From an uncultured Flavobacteriaceae bacterium (GTDB taxonomy: Bacteria; Bacteroidota; Bacteroidia; Flavobacteriales; Flavobacteriaceae), in assembly GCA_943789455.1 (NCBI GenBank), contig CALSUE010000007.1, positions 186,001 through 250,000 on the forward strand: a DNA stretch of 64,000 nt, in the 5' to 3' direction. A program made the translations under genes and the position numbers. Every line of letters starts with the position of its first letter. Positions within the stretch are counted from its first letter, which is position 1. Shown in pieces: positions 55,774 through 63,614 of this stretch. The notes under the pieces are model-generated. The model worked only from the letters and a program-made list of their open reading frames with translations, was not told the origin of the DNA and made no database searches.

Positions 55774-55845
55774 AGCGAAAGACGGGATTTGAACCCGCGA
55801 CCCCCACCTTGGCAAGGTGATGCTCTACCCCTGAGCTACTTTCGC
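55774..55845 (-). tRNA. tRNA-Gly (anticodon GCC)
   Basis: 72 bases. Acceptor GCGAAAG/CTTTCGC with discriminator T; D arm GCTCAGGGGTAGAGC; anticodon loop TTGCCAA; T arm GCGGGTTCAAATCCCGT. First of the minus-strand tRNA pair, 23 bases before tRNA-Leu. Confidence 0.96.
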
Positions 55846-55992
55846 GTAGTCGTATTTTAATGAACATCCATTCGTTTGAATGGGATGCAAATTTAAAACA
55901 AAAAAGGAAACTACAAAGACTTTTAAAAATTATTTTAATTTTATTTTAACTGAATATTTAGTAAAACCTATGGGATTTCAATTATTATCAAA

Positions 55993-56000
55993 TATCTTTG
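55993..56000 (+). promoter_or_regulatory. Putative -7 element of the oxidase cluster
   Basis: TATCTTTG, an exact match, 18 bases before the ctaB ATG. I see no TTG element at the expected distance. Confidence 0.4.
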
Positions 56001-56018
56001 CATTCGATTTAATTTATA

Positions 56019-56921
56019 ATGGGTTTATCTACTGCTATCGACACCAAATTTTCCTTTAAGAAGGTCTTCTCAGACTACAAACAACTTGCAAAAGTAGGTT
56101 TGTCTTTAAGTGTTGTTTTTTCTTCCATAGCCGGATATTTATTAGCCATAGATGTTATTAATTATCAAGTTCTTTTCTTGCTAGGCCTAGGAGGTTTTTT
56201 AATGGTAGCTGCTTCAAATGCTTTCAATCAAATTATTGAAAAAGATACAGACGCTTTAATGAAAAGAACCATGAATAGACCTCTCCCAACAGGAAGAATG
56301 TCTAAGACTACTGCATTAGTATTTGCCATACTATTTGCAATTGTTGGGCTTGGAATTTTATACAGTATCAATCCAAAAAGTGCACTTTTTGGAGCGATAT
56401 CTATCTTTTTATACACTTGCGCATATACACCGATGAAACCTATTTCACCTCTAGCGGTTTTTGTTGGGGCTTTGCCTGGGGCAATTCCATTCATGTTAGG
56501 ATGGGTTGCTGCAACCAATGAATTTGGAATAGAAGCTGGATTTCTATTTATGATTCAATTTTTTTGGCAATTTCCACATTTTTGGTCTATTGGATGGTTG
56601 CAGTTTGAAGAATACAAGAAAGCTGGCTTTATTATGTTGCCCATGGATAAAAAAGATCAATCTGCAACAAAACAAATTATTTTTTATACTATAATTATGA
56701 TACTGGTTTCTGTTGCACCAGTATTAAAACTAACAGGTGCATTCTACATTCATCCAATTACTGCTATTATTATAGCTCTTCTTGGGCTATTAATGCTGTA
56801 CTATGGGGTTTTACTTCACAAAAAACAAACCAATATTGAAGCAAGAAAATTAATGTTATCAAGTGTCATATATATCACAATGATTCAAATTATATACGTA
56901 ATCGATAAATTTTTACACTAA
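56019..56921 (+). CDS. ctaB: Protoheme IX farnesyltransferase (heme O synthase)
   Basis: Farnesylates heme b to heme o for heme-copper oxidases. 300 residues with eight or nine membrane helices. The prenyltransferase motif NQIIEKDTDALMKRTMNRPLPTGR is intact, with a second aspartate-containing loop near FEEYKKAGFIMLPMDKKDQ. First gene of the oxidase accessory cluster; four bases from the next gene. Confidence 0.95.
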   Translation: MGLSTAIDTKFSFKKVFSDYKQLAKVGLSLSVVFSSIAGYLLAIDVINYQVLFLLGLGGFLMVAASNAFNQIIEKDTDALMKRTMNRPLPTGRMSKTTALVFAILFAIVGLGILYSINPKSALFGAISIFLYTCAYTPMKPISPLAVFVGALPGAIPFMLGWVAATNEFGIEAGFLFMIQFFWQFPHFWSIGWLQFEEYKKAGFIMLPMDKKDQSATKQIIFYTIIMILVSVAPVLKLTGAFYIHPITAIIIALLGLLMLYYGVLLHKKQTNIEARKLMLSSVIYITMIQIIYVIDKFLH

Positions 56922-56925
56922 CTAT

Positions 56926-57516
56926 ATGAATATTAGCGAAAAAGACTTAGAGAAAGAGTTTACCATAGGAAGGAAAAAATCTGCAAAACCAATGTTATGG
57001 GTTTCCATGATTAGTATGGTTATGTTTTTTGCAGGGTTAACAAGTGCCTATGTAATTAGTATGAGAAGAGATGACTGGGTTACTTTTGAGTTACCTGATG
57101 CTTTCTATATTAGTACAGTACTCATTATATTGAGTAGTATCACCATTAGCATTTCTCAAAGGCTTATTAAAAAAGAGAAAAGAGAACTATCTATTGCATT
57201 TTTATTAATCACTTTTGCTCTAGGTATTGCTTTTGTTTGGCAACAATATGCTGGTTTTGAAGATTTGAGAAGTGCTGGGTTATTTTTTACAGGACCTACA
57301 AGTACAGTTTCAACATCTTTTATTATTGGAATTACCTTAATGCATGCACTCCACGTGTTTGCTGGAATTATCGTACTACTTGTAGTCATTTATAATCATT
57401 TTAACCATAAATATACATCAGATGATTTACTAGGGTTTGAACTCGGTGCTATCTTCTGGCATTTTATAGATGTTTTATGGATTTATTTATTTTTCTTTTT
57501 CTATTTTATTAGATGA
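56926..57516 (+). CDS. Heme-copper oxidase subunit III (short form)
   Basis: 196 residues, five membrane helices. MLWVSMISMVMFFAGLTSAYV, then LMHALHVFAGIIVLL and FWHFIDVLWIYLFFFFYFIR are conserved in subunit III. It is probably part of a caa3/aa3-type oxidase whose subunits I and II are not in this window. Followed by a second subunit III gene. Confidence 0.93.
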   Translation: MNISEKDLEKEFTIGRKKSAKPMLWVSMISMVMFFAGLTSAYVISMRRDDWVTFELPDAFYISTVLIILSSITISISQRLIKKEKRELSIAFLLITFALGIAFVWQQYAGFEDLRSAGLFFTGPTSTVSTSFIIGITLMHALHVFAGIIVLLVVIYNHFNHKYTSDDLLGFELGAIFWHFIDVLWIYLFFFFYFIR

Positions 57517-57567
57517 TAAAATTGATTAATTTTGCCACTTATTAAAGAATTTTTATATTAAAAAAAT

Positions 57568-58578
57568 ATGGAGTCAAACATTGCTGTACCTAATGAAAAT
57601 AAACCTACTTGGGGAGGTGGAGGAGTAAAACCTTTTGGAGCCAGTTATGGGAAAATGATGATGTGGTTTTTTATCGTATCTGATGCTTTAACATTTTCTG
57701 CATTTTTAGCCGCTTATGGTTTAACTCGTTTCAAATTTATTGACTCATGGCCAATAGCCGACGAAGTGTTTACTCACGTACCTTTTGTTCATGGTGAATT
57801 TCCAATGATTTATGTAGCTTTTATGACATTTGTCTTGATTGCTTCATCAGTAACCATGGTATTAGCCGTAGATGCTGGACACCAAATGAACAAGAGTAAA
57901 GTAACGGTTTATATGCTGCTTACAATTATTGGGGGGATTATTTTTGTAGGTTCTCAAGCCTGGGAATGGAATACATTTATCAATGGATCCTATGGTGCTG
58001 TAAAAACTACAGATGGCAAAATACTGCAATTCACTAAACAAAGTGGAGTTGATAAAGAAGGTAATGCAATATTCAAACAAATTGCTCTTGCAGACTTTGT
58101 TGTTGGTGACAGAGGAAATGCTAGAGTTCAACATACAAAAGGAAACGGATTATGGTTTGAAGATGAGGGAACAATTTCACAATATTCCATTGCTCAAATT
58201 GTAAACTCTTATGAAGGAAATCCAGACATTCAAATAAGAACAGAATTTATTGATTTAGGTAAAAAACAAAAAACTATTCTGAGTCGAGAAAAGGGCTCTG
58301 AAGAATTAGCTAAAACCAGGTTAGTTGTAGAGGGAGCCAACCTAGAAGTCAATGAGTATGGAAATACAATTTTCGCTGATTTCTTTTTCTTTATCACAGG
58401 TTTCCACGGATTTCACGTTTTCTCAGGTATCATCTTTAATATTATTGTTTTCTTTAATGTTATCGTAGGAACTTATGAAAAAAGAGGACATTATGAAATG
58501 GTTGAAAAAGTTGGATTATATTGGCACTTTGTAGATTTAGTTTGGGTATTCGTATTTACTTTTTTCTACTTAGTTTAA
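57568..58578 (+). CDS. Heme-copper oxidase subunit III with soluble insertion
   Basis: 336 residues. Helices are visible at about 29-50, 80-103 and 113-131, then 270-300 (FFFFITGFHGFHVFSGIIFN) and the C-terminal LYWHFVDLVWVFVFTFFYLV. Between about 140 and 265 lies a hydrophilic insertion (DGKILQFTKQSGVDKEG through ANLEVNEYGNT) that ordinary subunit III lacks. Companion of the short subunit III just upstream; the two may assemble together. The insertion's role is unknown. Confidence 0.9.
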   Translation: MESNIAVPNENKPTWGGGGVKPFGASYGKMMMWFFIVSDALTFSAFLAAYGLTRFKFIDSWPIADEVFTHVPFVHGEFPMIYVAFMTFVLIASSVTMVLAVDAGHQMNKSKVTVYMLLTIIGGIIFVGSQAWEWNTFINGSYGAVKTTDGKILQFTKQSGVDKEGNAIFKQIALADFVVGDRGNARVQHTKGNGLWFEDEGTISQYSIAQIVNSYEGNPDIQIRTEFIDLGKKQKTILSREKGSEELAKTRLVVEGANLEVNEYGNTIFADFFFFITGFHGFHVFSGIIFNIIVFFNVIVGTYEKRGHYEMVEKVGLYWHFVDLVWVFVFTFFYLV

Positions 58579-58596
58579 TTTTTAATAATAGCATAC

Positions 58597-58935
58597 ATGG
58601 CACACGCACAATCACATACAAAAAGAATCTGGAATGTATTTTGGATACTTTCCGCAATTACAATTGTAGAAGTTATCCTAGGTATCTATAAGCCAGATGT
58701 TCTTCACTTAACAAGTTTCTTAGGGACTAGTCCTTTAAACTGGTTGTTCATCATTTTAACACTGGCCAAAGCTTACGGTATTACTTGGTCATTTATGCAC
58801 ATGGAGGGTGAAAAAACATGGTTTAGAAGAGCTGTTGTTTGGACTGCAGTCTTTCTAATCATCTATTTAGTAACTCTTTTACTAATAGAAGGAGAGTATT
58901 TATACAGTACACTAGCGCCTTTAGTGCGTTGGTAA
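58597..58935 (+). CDS. Cytochrome c oxidase subunit IV (CyoD-like)
   Basis: 112 residues, three membrane helices: ILSAITIVEVILGIY, NWLFIILTLAKAYGITWSFMHM, and VWTAVFLIIYLVTLLLI. KAYGITWSFMHMEGEK matches the prokaryotic subunit IV pattern. Assembly or stability subunit of the terminal oxidase. A hairpin terminator follows. Confidence 0.9.
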   Translation: MAHAQSHTKRIWNVFWILSAITIVEVILGIYKPDVLHLTSFLGTSPLNWLFIILTLAKAYGITWSFMHMEGEKTWFRRAVVWTAVFLIIYLVTLLLIEGEYLYSTLAPLVRW

Positions 58936-58947
58936 TAACATACAATC

Positions 58948-58973
58948 AAGGTGGTTTTTAACCGCCTTTTTTT
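58948..58973 (+). terminator. Terminator inside the oxidase cluster
   Basis: AAGGTGGTT/AACCGCCTT stem with one G-U pair, TTT loop and T7, between the subunit IV gene and the 215-residue gene. It covers a spurious GTG start at 58951. Confidence 0.75.
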
Positions 58974-58983
58974 ATCACTAATT

Positions 58984-59631
58984 ATGAAAATTACTAAAAA
59001 ACGTTTTGTACTCATTGCATTGTTTGTTTTTCCTTTGTTGTTTTTTTTAATTCTTTCTACAGGAATTAATAACTTTAAGAAATTACCTACGCTAACAAAA
59101 TCAGTTTCTTTACAAGTTCTTGAAGATTCCGTCTCTCTTTCTGATCATGTTACTGTATTATGTTTTTTAGGAAATGACGTAGCCACAAAAAAAGGAGGAT
59201 TTTTTAATTTAAATCAAAAAATTTATAAAGAATTTTACGGATATAGACCTTTTCAAATTATCGCTGTATATCCAAAATCGTCTGAAAATGAGGTTGAAAA
59301 ATTAAAATCTGATTTAAGTGCTTTTACAGACATGACTAAATGGAATTTTTTAGCCATGAATAAAGAAACCATACAAAAGCTGCACAAGAATTTAAAAACT
59401 GAAAATAAATTAGATACTTCTCTGTATTCTAATCGAGTATACCTTCTTGATAAAGAACTTAACCTAAGAGGAAGAGATCAACAAGGAGATGATGAAAATC
59501 AAATCATGTATGGTTATAACATCGAATCTGTTGCTGAGCTAAATAATAAGATGGAAGATGATATAAAAGTTTTGCTATATGAATATAGAGCTGCTTTTAA
59601 AAATAAAAATAAAGCGGATAGAAAAAACTAG
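58984..59631 (+). CDS. Membrane-anchored thioredoxin-fold-like protein lacking CxxC
   Basis: 215 residues from ATG 58984. One N-terminal helix (about 8-26) anchors a soluble domain facing the periplasm. VTVLCFLGNDVATKKGGFF, RPFQIIAVYPKSSENEVEK and NRVYLLDKELNLRGRDQQG follow the strand order of SCO/thioredoxin-like proteins, but no CxxC or CxxxC is present. It sits directly before the SCO gene (4 bases), suggesting a role in oxidase copper-centre assembly (inference). No family name recognised with certainty. Confidence 0.75.
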   Translation: MKITKKRFVLIALFVFPLLFFLILSTGINNFKKLPTLTKSVSLQVLEDSVSLSDHVTVLCFLGNDVATKKGGFFNLNQKIYKEFYGYRPFQIIAVYPKSSENEVEKLKSDLSAFTDMTKWNFLAMNKETIQKLHKNLKTENKLDTSLYSNRVYLLDKELNLRGRDQQGDDENQIMYGYNIESVAELNNKMEDDIKVLLYEYRAAFKNKNKADRKN

Positions 59632-59635
59632 GTAT

Positions 59636-60346
59636 ATGAGCAAGAAAAATTCATATATAGGCATCTCTTTTATCATTCTAATATTTGGTATTTATGTGGT
59701 AAGAAATCTTGATGATAGAATCTCAAATGAAACCATAATAGACACAAATAGACTTAACAAAACACAAAAAAATAATATAGATAATGTAAGTCAGTTATTT
59801 ATTTACACCAAAGTTCCTCCGTTTGAATTTATAAACCAAAACGGTAAAACTATTACTAACGAAACCTATAAAGGAAAGGTCTATGTTGTTGAATTTTTCT
59901 TCACCACATGCCCAACGATCTGTCCCTTAATGAACGAGCAAATGTTATTAATTCAAGAAGAGTTTTCTGAAAATTCAAATGTTGGAATAGCTTCAATATC
60001 TATTACTCCAAAAATTGACACGCAAGAGGTGCTAAAAAATTATGCAGTTACTAATAGTATTACTCATAAAAACTGGCATCTTTTAACTGGAAAATCAGAA
60101 GAAACAGTTTTTAACTTATCTAATAAAGGCTTTAAATTATATGCTGGAATAGATGAAAACATAGCACACGGCGGTTTTGAACATTCTGGTTTATTTGCTT
60201 TAGTAGATAAAAAAGGAATAATCAGGTCACGAAAAGATTCACAAGGAAATCCAATACTCTATTACAGAGCTATTGAAGAAAATGGGTTTCCAAATCAAAT
60301 AAATGAGTTAAAAGAAGATATAAAAATACTACTAGATGAATACTAA
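59636..60346 (+). CDS. SCO1/SenC family copper chaperone
   Basis: 236 residues from ATG 59636 (MSKKNSYIG). One N-terminal helix, then the SCO thioredoxin fold with TTCPTICPLMNEQM (Cys92 and Cys96, CxxxC) and the third copper ligand histidine in FEHSGLFALVD. Delivers copper to or reduces the CuA site of cytochrome oxidase subunit II. Its stop overlaps the DUF420 start by 11 bases, so they are translationally coupled. Confidence 0.94.
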   Translation: MSKKNSYIGISFIILIFGIYVVRNLDDRISNETIIDTNRLNKTQKNNIDNVSQLFIYTKVPPFEFINQNGKTITNETYKGKVYVVEFFFTTCPTICPLMNEQMLLIQEEFSENSNVGIASISITPKIDTQEVLKNYAVTNSITHKNWHLLTGKSEETVFNLSNKGFKLYAGIDENIAHGGFEHSGLFALVDKKGIIRSRKDSQGNPILYYRAIEENGFPNQINELKEDIKILLDEY

Positions 60347-60878
60347 CGAATCAACAGAAAAAAAATATAAAAGAGGAATTACAATTCTTTCTATTGTTAT
60401 TCCAGTAGCTGTAGCTGCTTTATTTGGTATAAATTTAAGAGCGTTGGGGTTTGATGTTGAACCTCTTAGTTTTCTGCCACCTATTTATGCAACTATAAAT
60501 GGAATCACTGCAGTTTTGCTTGTTGCAGCAGTAATAGCTATTAAAAAAGGCCAAAAGAATCTTCATGAAAAATTAAATACACTTGCCATACTATGTTCTG
60601 TGTTATTTCTTGTGATGTACGTTGCATACCATATGACTTCAGATTCTACTACTTTTGGTGGTGAAGGAATCATTAAATATTTTTATTACTTCATTTTAAT
60701 AACCCACATTATTTTATCTATTGTTGTAATTCCTTTTGTTTTAGTTACTCTAATGAGAGCAAAATTTGGAAAGTTTACTGAACATAAAAAAATTGCAAAA
60801 ATTACTTTTCCACTTTGGTTATACGTAGCAGTAACCGGCGTCATTGTATACCTAATGATATCTCCATACTATGTCTAA
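60336..60878 (+). CDS. DUF420 membrane protein
   Basis: 180 residues, five membrane helices. FLPPIYATINGITAVLLV, KKGQKNLHEKLNT, YVAYHMTSDSTTFGGEG and ILITHIILSIVVIPFVL match DUF420, whose conserved histidines recall cytochrome-type helices (compare CtaM of Bacillus, needed for oxidase activity). Overlaps the SCO gene and the following small gene, which implies close coupling in oxidase assembly. Confidence 0.9.
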   Translation: MNTNESTEKKYKRGITILSIVIPVAVAALFGINLRALGFDVEPLSFLPPIYATINGITAVLLVAAVIAIKKGQKNLHEKLNTLAILCSVLFLVMYVAYHMTSDSTTFGGEGIIKYFYYFILITHIILSIVVIPFVLVTLMRAKFGKFTEHKKIAKITFPLWLYVAVTGVIVYLMISPYYV

Positions 60879-61095
60879 CTATTATAAATATTTACTTGTA
60901 TTTGTGTTAGTGTTTTCAAATACCACTTATTCCTATTCACAATGTGCAATGTGTAAGGCAGTTGTTGAAAATGGAGATGTAACAATGGCAGAAGGTATTA
61001 ATAATGGTATTACTTATTTAATGGTATTTCCTTACCTACTTATTGGAGTATTGTTCTACTTTATTTATAGATATAAAAAAGGCGCTAAAAATTAA
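60871..61095 (+). CDS. Small CxxC membrane protein of the oxidase cluster
   Basis: 74 residues: signal-like helix (4-22), then SQCAMCKAVVENGDVTMAEGINNG with a CxxC placed just outside the membrane, then a second helix (about 48-67) and a basic tail. The start overlaps DUF420 by 8 bases. The CxxC suits metal or thiol chemistry during CuA or haem insertion (inference). No named family known to me; I recall similar proteins at this place in other Bacteroidota. Confidence 0.8.
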   Translation: MSNYYKYLLVFVLVFSNTTYSYSQCAMCKAVVENGDVTMAEGINNGITYLMVFPYLLIGVLFYFIYRYKKGAKN

Positions 61096-61220
61096 CATTT
61101 CAATAAGAGCCGTTACGTGTAACATATTCTAATTTTGGTCGTCTTATGTGAAGCGATTGAAGTCGAGATAGTGGTTAACATCAATAATGTTCAGGGAACT
61201 CAAAATATAAAACACCTCAA

Positions 61221-62555
61221 ATGAAAATAAAATTTTTACTAATTGCATCAATTTTTATGATTTCTAGTGTTTATTCACAAGAAAAATGGTCTTTAAAAAA
61301 GTGTGTAGATTACGCATTAGAAAATAATATTTCAATCAAACAAAGTGCACTTAGTATTTCTCTTTCAGAGAAAGATGTTGCCATTACTAAAGGAAATTTT
61401 CTGCCAAGTATAGGAGCAAGTTCCAGTGGAGGGATCAATTCCGGGCTATCTCCAGACCAAACAGGGGTATTAAAGAATACTACCAATTTTAACGCGCGAT
61501 TTAATCTTGGTGTAAATGGTACTATATTTAATGGATTTAGAAATTTAAATTCATACAAACAGGCTCAGTTAGGAATAGAATCTAGCAAATTAGATCTTGA
61601 AAAAGCACAAAATGATGTTTCTTTATTTGTTGTAAATGGATATTTAAATATCCTTTTTGCTAAAGAAAATTTATCTGTTGCCAAAATACAAGCTGAAATT
61701 AGCAAAAAACAAGTTGAGGCAGCAACCCAAAGATATGAGGCTGGCATTATACCTAAAGGAGATCTTTTAAACACGCAGTCTACAGCAGCAAATGATCAAC
61801 AAAACGTAATTACTCGAGAAAACACACTCACTATAGCATTGCTAAATTTAGCTCAATTATTACAAATACCCTCAGTAGGTTTTGATATAGAGGACATGAA
61901 TGTTAATTCACCATCTGGGGTATTGTTATACGAAAATTCTGAATTAGTTTATGAAAAAGCTTTACGAAATCAACCTCAAATTAAAAATGCAGAATTAGGT
62001 ATTGAAAATGCAGATTTAAATATAGAATTATCTAAAGGAGCTTTTTTACCGAGTTTAAGTTATAATGTAAGTGGTGGTACTTCATATTTTAATCAGATGA
62101 ATAATTTATTTCCTGGTCAAAAAAATGAGTACTTTTTCAAACAAGTTCTTAAAGATAGAGTTACCTACGGTGTATCATTATCTCTAAACATCCCAATTTT
62201 TAACAGGTTTCAAACAAAAAATAATGTAGCAAAGTCATACATTAACAGAGAATTGTCTATTCTAAACTTAGACAATCAAAAACTTCAACTTCAACAAACT
62301 ATTGAACAAGCATTTGCTGATGCAAAAGCTGCATCAAAAACTTTTGAAGCAGCTACCATTTCATTAAATGCTCAAAGAGAAGCTTTTAAAAATGCACAGG
62401 AAAGTTATAATTTGGGAGCAAGTACTTTATTTGACTTTGATTTGGTTAGAACTCGATTGGTAAGTGCAGAATCTGCATTAATTAGAGCCAAATATGATTT
62501 TGTATTTAAAACCAAGGTGCTTCAATTTTATTACGGAGATTTTAATCTTGACTAA
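61221..62555 (+). CDS. TolC family outer-membrane protein (no adjacent pump)
   Basis: 444 residues with signal peptide (SSVYSQ) and two TolC repeats (LENNISIKQSALSISLSEKD; AKAASKTFEAATISLNAQREAFKNAQESYNLG). ATQRYEAGIIPKGDLLNTQS is typical of the family. No adaptor or permease follows: the next gene is tsaB after a terminator. Partner genes must be elsewhere, or the protein serves a different exporter. It is 125 bases from the oxidase cluster. Confidence 0.9.
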   Translation: MKIKFLLIASIFMISSVYSQEKWSLKKCVDYALENNISIKQSALSISLSEKDVAITKGNFLPSIGASSSGGINSGLSPDQTGVLKNTTNFNARFNLGVNGTIFNGFRNLNSYKQAQLGIESSKLDLEKAQNDVSLFVVNGYLNILFAKENLSVAKIQAEISKKQVEAATQRYEAGIIPKGDLLNTQSTAANDQQNVITRENTLTIALLNLAQLLQIPSVGFDIEDMNVNSPSGVLLYENSELVYEKALRNQPQIKNAELGIENADLNIELSKGAFLPSLSYNVSGGTSYFNQMNNLFPGQKNEYFFKQVLKDRVTYGVSLSLNIPIFNRFQTKNNVAKSYINRELSILNLDNQKLQLQQTIEQAFADAKAASKTFEAATISLNAQREAFKNAQESYNLGASTLFDFDLVRTRLVSAESALIRAKYDFVFKTKVLQFYYGDFNLD

Positions 62556-62572
62556 ACAACTATAATTTAGAT

Positions 62573-62602
62573 AAAGCGGCAACTTTTGGTTGCCGTTTTT
62601 TT
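62573..62602 (+). terminator. Terminator after the unpartnered tolC
   Basis: CGGCAAC/GTTGCCG stem with a 5-base loop and T7. Confidence 0.88.
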
Positions 62603-62629
62603 ATACTTTATCTTTACATAAAAAGTTAT

Positions 62630-63307
62630 TTGAGTACAATATTACACATAGAAACCTCTACTAAAAACTGCTCGGTTAGCATTGCTAATAATGGTAAGCT
62701 ATTTTCTTTAAAAGAAATTAACACTGGAGATTATTCACATGCAGAAATGCTCCACCCATTAATTAATGAAGCTTTATTAGAGAGCAAATTAACCATTAAA
62801 GACATAGAAGCTATTGCTGTAGGCAAAGGCCCAGGATCTTATACTGGATTACGTATTGGTGTTTCTGCGGCAAAAGGATTATGTTTTGCTAACGACATTC
62901 CTTTAATATCAATTAATTCTTTGGAAATTTTAGCGCAAAGCATAACTATAGATCGTGGTCTTATTATCCCTATGATAGACGCAAGAAGAATGGAAGTTTA
63001 TGCTGCAATTTATGACCAAAACCACAACGCTGTTAGGGAAACAAAAGCTGAAATAATTGATTCACATTCTTTTTTAGATGAATTACAAAACCAAAAAGTT
63101 TATTTTTTAGGCGATGGTGCAAAAAAATGTAAAAAAATTATTCTTCATGAAAATGCTGTTTTTATAGAAAATGTGTTTCCTTCAGCTAAAGAAATGGCTA
63201 CTATTTCTTTCCATAAATTTAAGAATAAGACTACTGAAGACGTTGCTTACTTTGAACCTTTTTATTTGAAAGACTTTATTGCTACTCAAGAAAAAAAGAA
63301 AATTTAA
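62630..63307 (+). CDS. tsaB: tRNA threonylcarbamoyladenosine biosynthesis protein TsaB
   Basis: Partner of TsaD and TsaE in making t6A37 of ANN-decoding tRNAs. 225 residues. ILHIETSTKNCSVSIANNG is the ASKHA-fold start, GKGPGSYTGLRIGVSAAKGL the family signature, and PMIDARRMEVYAAIYD follows. The start is TTG at 62630; no ATG lies close by and the conserved ILHIETST begins at codon 4. Confidence 0.94.
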   Translation: MSTILHIETSTKNCSVSIANNGKLFSLKEINTGDYSHAEMLHPLINEALLESKLTIKDIEAIAVGKGPGSYTGLRIGVSAAKGLCFANDIPLISINSLEILAQSITIDRGLIIPMIDARRMEVYAAIYDQNHNAVRETKAEIIDSHSFLDELQNQKVYFLGDGAKKCKKIILHENAVFIENVFPSAKEMATISFHKFKNKTTEDVAYFEPFYLKDFIATQEKKKI

Positions 63308-63614
63308 ATACCCTATTCCCTTTGTTATCTTAATGTTACCCTATTTTTAATAGAGTTTTAATAAATGTAAAGTATTGGGTTTAGTTTTTCAAATTCCTTA
63401 ACCATTACTTTAATTTTTAAAAACTTTTTGTTTATAAACTTTCTAGATATTTGAATAATCTTAAAGATTAATTAAAATCATAATTATTGGTTTTTGTCGA
63501 TTAGTAGTATTGATTTATAAACTGCCTTTGGCCAAGGCAGTTTTTTAATAATTACGAAACATTAAATTAACATTAGTGTTGGTTATTTGCAGCGACAAAA
63601 ACTAATACATACAT
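63308..63614. other. Intergenic region with an orphan hairpin terminator
   Basis: 307 AT-rich bases between tsaB and the porin gene. No ORF of note. A strong terminator is at 63518-63546, 210 bases past tsaB, which may end a long tsaB 3' UTR or a small RNA starting after about 63430 (TTTG at 63427-63430 and a poor TATTTG-like element nearby). Confidence 0.5.
63518..63546 (+). terminator. Orphan intrinsic terminator upstream of the porin gene
   Basis: AAACTGCCTT/AAGGCAGTTT stem, 5-base loop and T6. Confidence 0.85.

Noticed and set aside
55457..56018. Integrated element at the tRNA pair
   Set aside because: Only tRNAs, terminators and a short tRNA-like remnant are present; no integrase or att-site duplication of useful length.
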